Made by a program: the position numbers and the translations under genes
NCBI GenBank assembly: GCA_013350335.1
Contig: CM023539.1
Coordinates: 25,413,043 to 25,477,042, forward strand
Reading direction: 5' to 3'
DNA from: Chimonanthus salicifolius
Taxonomy: Eukaryota > Streptophyta > Magnoliopsida > Laurales > Calycanthaceae
DNA: 64,000 nucleotides
Notes under the pieces: generated by a model
The model's input: the letters and a program-made list of their open reading frames with translations, nothing else
Told to the model about the DNA's origin: nothing
Databases searched by the model: none
Shown here: piece after piece, positions 57,587 to 64,000 of the stretch
Position numbering within the stretch: position 1 is the stretch's first letter
How the letters are laid out: each line of letters opens with the position of its first letter

Positions 57587-58405
57587 TGTAACACCTCGGG
57601 TTTTCAGTTTAGTAAATATTCATTTTTAATTGTGAATTTTAGAATTGGATGTTAATTGGATTAAGGAATTGGGCCATGACCCAATTAGGACCCAACCAAT
57701 GATGGAATTGGTCTTATTAAAATTTAAATAGGTTGGAATAAATTAGTGATGAATCATATCCAATTTTGGATAAAAGATATTATGGCCGAATTTTGAATGT
57801 GAAATCCATACATTATGCGCATGAAAGATATGTGGGATTTTAAATCCACAAATGATATGCTAGAATATTTGAAGAGAGATTTTTTTAATTAAATTGGATT
57901 TGCATATCCTAAGAAAATATTCAAAAATCAAATGAGATTATGCATGGCCGAAATTTAGTTATAAAATATATATGTTATGCCCATAATATAGTAATCAAGG
58001 AGACTATCTAGTTTAAATAAATAAATGGAATAAAGGGAAGGTTTTAAATTAAGAAGGAGAAGTCGGCCATGGCTAAGTGAAGCAAGGTCACACGGCCAAG
58101 GAGGGGGGTTGCTTATCTTAAAAGAATTTCTAATATTGGATTAAGGAAATCTAATAAAAGGAGAGACCCAAAGGGGGTGCACGGTTTTTACAAACTCCAT
58201 TACCAAGTTTTTATTCCTCCCTCTCCCTCTCTCAATTCATCATTCTCTTCCATGCCAAAGCAAGAGAAGAAATGGCAGCAACAAGAAGGTGTTCTTGTTT
58301 GGAGGAAAAAAAAATAAGAAGAAGGGAGAAAGATTAGAAGATCAAGGAAGAGGTTAGTATCTAAGTGTTTAATGTTATAATTTTATTTATGAAATCAAAA
58401 GAACC

Positions 58406-60240
58406 ATAGGGTTCGGCCATGGTGATTGGCCGAACCCCATGGAGAAAAATTGGAGATGGGTTAATGGTTTAAAAAGAGAAGAAAGAACCATAGGGTTCGG
58501 CCATAGTGCATGGCCGAACCCCATGGAAAGATTAATTATTGGTTTTAAAGATTGAAAACCATGGTGTGTTTTTGATTCATTCATTGGGTTATGTTCTTAG
58601 ATTTAGGATCATGGAAAGTCATGGTTATTTCATGATGGTTTGAATAATAAAAACCATGGGGATTTATGGTTTAGATTAACAAATTTGAATGATGAAAATC
58701 CATGGAGGAGTTTGATAATTTTTAAAGAAAAAATTGGATGGACATGTGGGTCGGCCTTGGTATGGCCGAACCATGATTTCTGGATGGCTAAATTATTGGA
58801 TCTAAAATAATAAAAGGAAGAGGTGAGGTTCGGCCATGGTGTATGGCCGAACCCCACCAAACTTTTTATGGAATTGATGATAGGTTGTGATTGGATCTAA
58901 ACCAATGGCTAAGATCATGAACCATAAGGTTCGGCCAAGGTGTATGGCCAAACCCCATGGGGTAGATTTTGAATGGAGATTAAAATAGAAAACTTCTAAT
59001 TAAGGAAAGGGTTTGCTAAATTGGAAAGCACCCGATTTTGGAAGGTGTTCTACTAAATTTGGAAACCTTCCATTTATGGAAGGAAGTTGTTTAATTAAGT
59101 ATGTCTAATTAAGGAAAGTACCCAAATATGGAAAGAGTTGTTAATTTTGGAAAAGCAATCTAATTTTGGAAGGTGTTTCCAAATATGGAAAGGAGGTTGC
59201 TTATTAGAAAAGTTTCTATTCTTGGAAGTGGATATTAAAATTAGAAAATATCTACTTAAAGACCATGAAGATTATTTATGGAAACCATCCCAAGAATGGA
59301 AGGTAAGGCTTGATTATGGAACCTAATTTAAATGAATGAATTGGTTGCCATGAGTGAGGTTCGGCCATAAACCCCACTAGGGTTTAGTTTTTGGAAACCT
59401 TGTTAATTATGGAATATGATATTCAATCATAGAAGGGTTGCTGTTTAATTAAGAAACATTCTAAATGTGGACCTTAGGTTAAAAATGGAAGGTAGAGTTA
59501 TTTTTTAGAAAGCTTTCCATTTATGGAAGGAGGTTGATATTTGGTAAGTTAAATACAAAATCCTTCTAATGATAGAAGGGGAGATTAATAAGGGGAAGTT
59601 CTATTCTTGGAAGGTGAAATGTAAATTTGGAAACCTTCCAATTATAGAAAGGTGGAGTTAAATTGGAAACCATACACCATAGGGTTCGGCCAAGAGGTAT
59701 GGCCGAACCCCATGGTCCAAATTAAGGGATTAAATGGTATTTTAATTCATGGTTAAGGGCTGATTTATGAATCAGATTATGAACCTATGTTGTAAGTATG
59801 TTTTGTGTAGTTTTAAAATAAAAGAAAAGGATACAATGTAGGTTATAGATTGATGGTGAAAGGAATGGCAAAAAATGTAATTTCACATCAAAATAGAAAA
59901 CCATGGGTTCGGCCATGATGTATGGCCGAACCCCATGAGGTATATTTATGGATTTAAATTGGTTAAAGATTCATAAAGGGTCTAGTAATTGAAGATTTAA
60001 AGGAAAGAGGAAACCAATGGTATTTTTGTAAATATGAGAGAATATTGGACATTGGGTTCGGCCATGGTGTATGGCCGAACACCATGAATTATTTTATGGG
60101 ATTATGTGCTTTGGAAGCATTAATGGATGATTTGGAACCTAAGCAAAGAAAAGGGGCTATGGTTATCAACAATGGCATTTTTGTAAATATGTATGAAAAA
60201 TGGTAAGCCATGGGTTCAGCCATGGTGTATGGCTGAACCC
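58406..60240 (+). repeat. GGTTCGGCCAT hairpin array, about ten copies
   Basis: Copies near 58408, 58492, 58750, 58826, 58927, 59358 (one arm lost), 59684, 59906, 60055 and 60212. At 60212-60240 both arms carry a change that keeps pairing: GGGTTCAGCCAT and ATGGCTGAACCC. Between hairpins, 58980-59660 is built of repeated ttggaaacc / atggaagg words. Confidence 0.85.
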
Positions 60241-61275
60241 CATGGAGTTTTATTTATGGACTTAGAACCTTGTAATTAGGTGAGACTTGGTGTTGATTTA
60301 TCATTATATTATAAGGTAACGGGATCTCGCAAGCGGTGCGCGATCGGTGATCGAATCTTGGATGGGAACGCAAGAACTTGTGAACGGTCTTTGGTAGGAT
60401 TCCACCTCTTTGAAACTATGGCTTATGTACTTCGTTTTTATATTATGTTTGATGAAAATATGTTTCCACAGATATGTTTTATTATATTGAGTTTCAAATG
60501 CTATATTTAAGTGTTTAAAATAGCATGGGCTAATTATGTTTCAAAGGATGATTTTACATGCTAAGTTTGATTATGTAAAGAGTATGTGTTGGATGTGTTT
60601 CCAATTGATGATTTTCAATGCTATGTTTATGTTATAAAATAGCATGTGTTTCATTGGCATCTCATGCATGACATGGGGTGGAGGATTTATAACCGGAGGG
60701 GTCACACTCCATCGGGGCGTCCGAAAAACCTATGTGCAACACCTTGATGTGATTTCCATCAAGAGGATTTTCGGAGGGTCCACACTCCGTCGGGTGACTG
60801 AAAGACCTATGTGGTGGGCACTTTATTGTACATGTGATGGGTGGGACTCATTGCATATCTGTCATCATTGCATGGCATGGAATTTACCTGATTTTTTATA
60901 TTATGTTATGATATATGTTTTGTACTAACCATGTGTTAGCCATAACTGGAATACCTACTGGGCGCATTGTACTAATGCCCTACTTCTACCCTGTAGTTGT
61001 TGATACAGGTAATCAAGGGAACAATGAACCTAAGACGGAACAGGCATAGGAACTTGGAAGATTTACTTTATATGTTTTGAATAAAATTACTCATGAACTT
61101 GTATTTGAGTATTTGGATTTCGGAATGTAATAACTTAGATGGTTGAATGGTATGGTTTGATGATTATGACTGTACTTTGCTATCTGATTTGATTAGAACG
61201 TGGTTCTAATATAATTTCGCATTTTGATGATTATGATTCCGCGGTTGTATGATTTTATTTCGCAAGTCGGTATTG

Positions 61276-61319
61276 CTATGTGTGAACTATTTTATTGGAT
61301 TGAGTCCATACACACATAG
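61276..61319 (+). repeat. U5-side LTR hairpin, perfect form
   Basis: Arms CTATGTGTG and CACACATAG. Compare CTACGCGTG/CACGCGTAG (563-607) and CTACGTGTG/CACACGTAG (4454-4499): two stem positions change and the partner changes each time. Confidence 0.8.
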
Positions 61320-61467
61320 AGTTGGCCAGTTAAGGGTCGGACTTTGGAAGTTCGAACTTAGCTCGCGTCATGACGTCCCGCGCTCTATCACTCTACTCTG
61401 TTATAAAAAAAAAATATACACTGAATTTAAGGGAAAAAGCGAGTGAAAAAGGGCGGGGCGTTACAGT

Positions 61468-61479
61468 TGGTATCAGAGC
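61468..61479 (+). promoter_or_regulatory. Primer binding site (initiator Met tRNA)
   Basis: TGGTATCAGAGC two bases after the LTR end at 61465, as in the element at 15480. Confidence 0.95.
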
Positions 61480-61749
61480 GAACCCGAAACTTGAATCTCT
61501 CTGAGTAAATTAAGCCAGTCTCGTGCATTAATTTACTTCGTTAGACTCAGAGGTATGATAGCAAAGGAAGTACGGTCAAAATAATCGGATTATCAACCGT
61601 AGCAACATAGGATGTATTTCCGCGGAAATAAAATAAAATCAAGTGTGCTTATTTGTAAATTTTCCCCAATAGGTAGGGAATACAAAATTTTGTTTATAGA
61701 TACTAAGTCTTGATGTTTTCAATGGCTTAGGAAAAAAAAAAAGGCTCCA

Positions 61750-62058
61750 ATGGGAAGGCCAAGGAGAATTACTCGACAAAATCCAAATGGGGGTGATGAG
61801 GAGGAAGTACACTCTTATCGTGAGGAAGAACACTCTCACCCTGATGAAGATTACTCTTATCACGAGGAAGAAGAAAACAGTGTTAATATACCACCAGTGC
61901 CTCCTGAGTTACAAAATCTAGTTCAAGCGGTGGTTACTTCAGTGCTCCAACAATGTCTGAATGAGAATGGGATCGCCAATGGCAACAATGACAGGAACAT
62001 GGTTAGGGACTTTCAACAACAGCGCCCTCCTTACTTCAAGGGAAGGGAAGGGGCTGTC
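61750..62058 (+). CDS. Gag N-terminus, truncated by insertion
   Basis: Starts MGRPRRITRQNP, then an acidic stretch with repeated HS/YS..E units (EEEVHSYREEEHSHPDEDYS), then NIPPVPPELQNLVQAVVTSV and MVRDFQQQRPPYFKGREGAV. This is about 103 codons of the gag N-terminus without stops. It is longer in the acidic stretch than the gags at 19243 and 38960. The frame continues only into the inserted LTR, so no functional gag is made from this copy as seen. Confidence 0.85.
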
Positions 62059-62744
62059 TGTAACACCCGCCCCTTTTTCACCCGCTTTCCGAAAATCAGT
62101 CTTTTTTTTTTTTTGAAATAGAAGAGTGAGAGAGGGTGCGGACGCCACGACGCGAGTTAAGTCTGAGCTTCTAAAGCCCGACCCTTAACTGGCCAACCCC
62201 ACGCGTGCGCGGAACTAAGTCCACTAGAATGGTTCACGCGTAGGAAGTAAGCTTGCGGATTATAATTATTGCGGAACATGATAATAGAGTCCATCCTACC
62301 GGTTTTTAGATAGAAGGGAAGATACAACATTAAATTACCAAAATGCCCCTATGATCATATTTATATCACCAAATGTAATTGTCCATAAGTAACGTCCAAA
62401 CCATCGCAAGAAATGTAAATTTATACAACCCAACAAGCTAAGTTACTTTAAAATTACATCTCCAAAATGTAAACGTAAATAAACTAAGACTACGCTTCCC
62501 AAGCTCCTAAGCTTGGCTCCTGTCATGTCCACCGCTTCCTGCCTCTCCTGCGTTATCAGCTAGGGTAGAAGTAGGGCATTAGTCAACGTGCCCAGTAGGA
62601 CTCCGAGTAGGGCTAGCATATGGATTAGTGATAACATGCATACCGATACAATAAAATATAACAAAATAATCATGTAATGAGTGCTATGCTATGGGTGCCA
62701 ATGTCATGTGTCCCACCCATCATCCTGTATGATCATATAATGTA

Positions 62745-62930
62745 TTGTCCCCATGTTTGCTTCTCGGTCGCCCCGACGGAGCATGGACTCCGGTTATAGA
62801 ACTATCCCCATGTTTGATTCTCGGTCGCCCCGACGGAGCATGGACTCCGGTTATAGCCCTCAGGTCATCCCCATGTCTGATTCTCGGTCGCCTCGACGGA
62901 GCATGGGCTCCAGTTTCATTATTTTCCTGC
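62745..62930 (-). repeat. Tandem GGTCGCCCCGACGGAGCATG units
   Basis: Three units of about 57-66 bp, each ccatgtttg..ttctcggtcg, ccccgacggagcatggactc, cggttata. Reverse-complement counterpart of the 3637-3900 array, with very similar unit sequence, showing these two LTRs are one subfamily. Confidence 0.85.
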
Positions 62931-63718
62931 CCATGCCATGCATGAGATGTACGTGCATTATGCTATGTAGTATATAGATAAACCATAATTTTGATATACC
63001 ATACATAGCCATATAATGCATAATGTTAAAATATAATCCATATGATTCATAACTTAAAACTCGTCATATGATAAATCATAATCAGAAATCCATCATAAGC
63101 CAAATCAAAATAATCTAAAATACCATCACATATCCATCGCTTACAAAAAGGTAGGAATCCTACTAATACCACGTAGCGTTCCGTTACGCTTTCCGTTTGA
63201 TAATCCGGTCACCGATCGCGTACCGTTTGCAACGTCCCGATACCTTATTACATTTACTGAATTAGTCCATACGTTATCCATGATTAAGTTCCTAACTAAT
63301 CATAACCCTAGATCCATTCAATGATCCTTAAGTATATTACAAGTTTATCAAAAATCGGTCCTTAACTTAGCCTTTGATCTTGAAGGGGTGGACCAAGGCT
63401 TGCTCTCTCCTTCTCTTTTCTTCTCTTCTTCTTCTAAGTTTTCTTCTCTTTTTCTTTCCTCCAATGCATGGGATGGTTTTCGAGAGTGGGAGGGAGAGAT
63501 AGAGTGAAAAATGTTTGTTTGAAATGAGATGGAGATGATTGGAGTAGCCTTCACTCAAACATTAACTTCCTCACCACCAAGCATGGCTCCCTTGTCCTCT
63601 TTGACTTGTCTATGTTGACCCTAATTAATCAACCTAATTAGTTAAGTTAAGTCCTCACTTAGGTTAATTAATTTCCATCCAATTTAATTCCATTAAATTA
63701 TCTATCTAATAAATCCAC

Positions 63719-63990
63719 CCATGGTTGACCAAGTCAACCATGGTGGACGGCCCCCACCTATACCTACCCCACCCGCCACCTCACTTGATGAGGTGGAGGT
63801 GGGCCCCACTTGGCCATGTTATTTTAATTCCATTGATTTTAACTTAGATAATTTTACAATAATTTTAATCAATTTAATTTACCTTAATCCACCTTAGTCT
63901 TCTTAAATTTATCCATGGTTGACCAAGTCAACCATGATGGTTGGCCCCACTTTTTCCTTGGTCCACACGCCACCTCAATGGGTGAGGTGG
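63719..63990. repeat. Two palindrome pairs near the LTR start
   Basis: CCATGGTTGAC / GTCAACCATGG at 63719-63743 (perfect) and 63913-63937 (last base differs). Each is followed by a CCACCTCA / TGAGGTGG palindrome (about 63777 perfect; about 63971 with loop atggg). Same arrangement as 5849-6119. Confidence 0.85.
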
Positions 63991-64000
63991 GGGTGGGCCC

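Larger units (their letters stand above)
57587..61465 (+). mobile_element. 5' LTR, 3879 bp
   Basis: Starts TGTAACACCTCGGG and ends GGGCGGGGCGTTACA. Its 3' half resembles 6509-8388. It has about ten GGTTCGGCCAT hairpins, conserved blocks near 60310-60400, tandem units 60690-60810, a CTTGATG/CATCAAG hairpin (60744-60762), and the U5 hairpin with perfect arms CTATGTGTG/CACACATAG (61276-61319). Confidence 0.9.
57587..62058 (+). mobile_element. Gypsy element: 5' LTR, PBS and start of gag
   Basis: LTR 57587-61465, PBS at 61468, leader, and gag from 61750 up to 62058, where a minus LTR interrupts it. The left duplication is gattc (57582-57586); the partner is outside the window. Gag so far is open, unlike the other two copies. 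Confidence 0.9.
62059..64000 (-). mobile_element. Minus-oriented gypsy LTR (3' part, runs off window)
   Basis: Begins TGTAACACCCGCCC after ctgtc (62054-62058). It closely resembles the 739-4625 family: tandem units 62745-62930, the block 63190-63240 (gtcaccgatcgcgtacc), purine-rich block 63390-63560, then palindromes at 63719-63743 and 63913-63937 each followed by a CCACCTCA/TGAGGTGG palindrome. Confidence 0.88.

Overview
The window looks like heterochromatin from a large-genome seed plant. I found no host gene, tRNA or rRNA. Nearly all 64 kb that I can classify is nested LTR retrotransposons, mostly one Ty3/gypsy lineage with long LTRs (about 3.3-4 kb), an iMet-tRNA primer site, a single-frame gag-pol and a chromodomain-like C-terminus (Tekay/Del type). 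Two Ty1/copia relics and two copies of an unclassified LTR family are also present. No open reading frame is an intact gene. Protein identifications rest on recognised motifs; identities and divergences are by-eye estimates.

Layout. 1-11151: a Russian doll of LTR pieces, each inserted in the next (1-738 in 739-4625, in 4626-6508, in 6509-8388, in an unclassified element 8389-11151). 11152-11746: unassigned AT-rich DNA. 11747-44027: one composite integration (flanks ctcct/ctcca) whose internal gag-pol lies on the minus strand but whose two LTR arms are inverted relative to each other. Inside it, an almost complete plus-strand gypsy element (15480-34837, duplication aatct) sits in the integrase codons. 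That element's 3' LTR carries a 1.5-kb palindromic LTR (24122-25658) and a minus solo LTR (26635-32782). The solo LTR holds a second palindromic LTR (29845-31989). A further solo LTR (39447-42843) lies in the right arm. 44033-48800 is a minus-strand copia (Sirevirus-like) 5' half with gag, PBS and LTR. 48801-52500 is an older copia relic. 53160-55430 is a second copy of the unclassified family. 55431-57586 is a minus gypsy LTR interrupted by a plus gypsy element (57587-62058: LTR, PBS, gag start), itself interrupted by a minus LTR that leaves the window (62059-64000).

Two observations stand out. First, three separate integrations have two identical LTR ends facing outward: U5/U5 twice, U3/U3 once. 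Each is bounded by TG..CA and a 5-bp duplication, so integrase appears to have inserted palindromic cDNAs. Fold-back self-copying of nascent minus- or plus-strand cDNA would explain all three. Second, the gypsy LTRs are filled with short hairpins whose arms change together between copies, including dozens of copies of a GGTTCGGCCAT/ATGGCCGAACC hairpin. This implies either conserved RNA/DNA structure or ongoing palindrome correction, possibly by the same fold-back synthesis.
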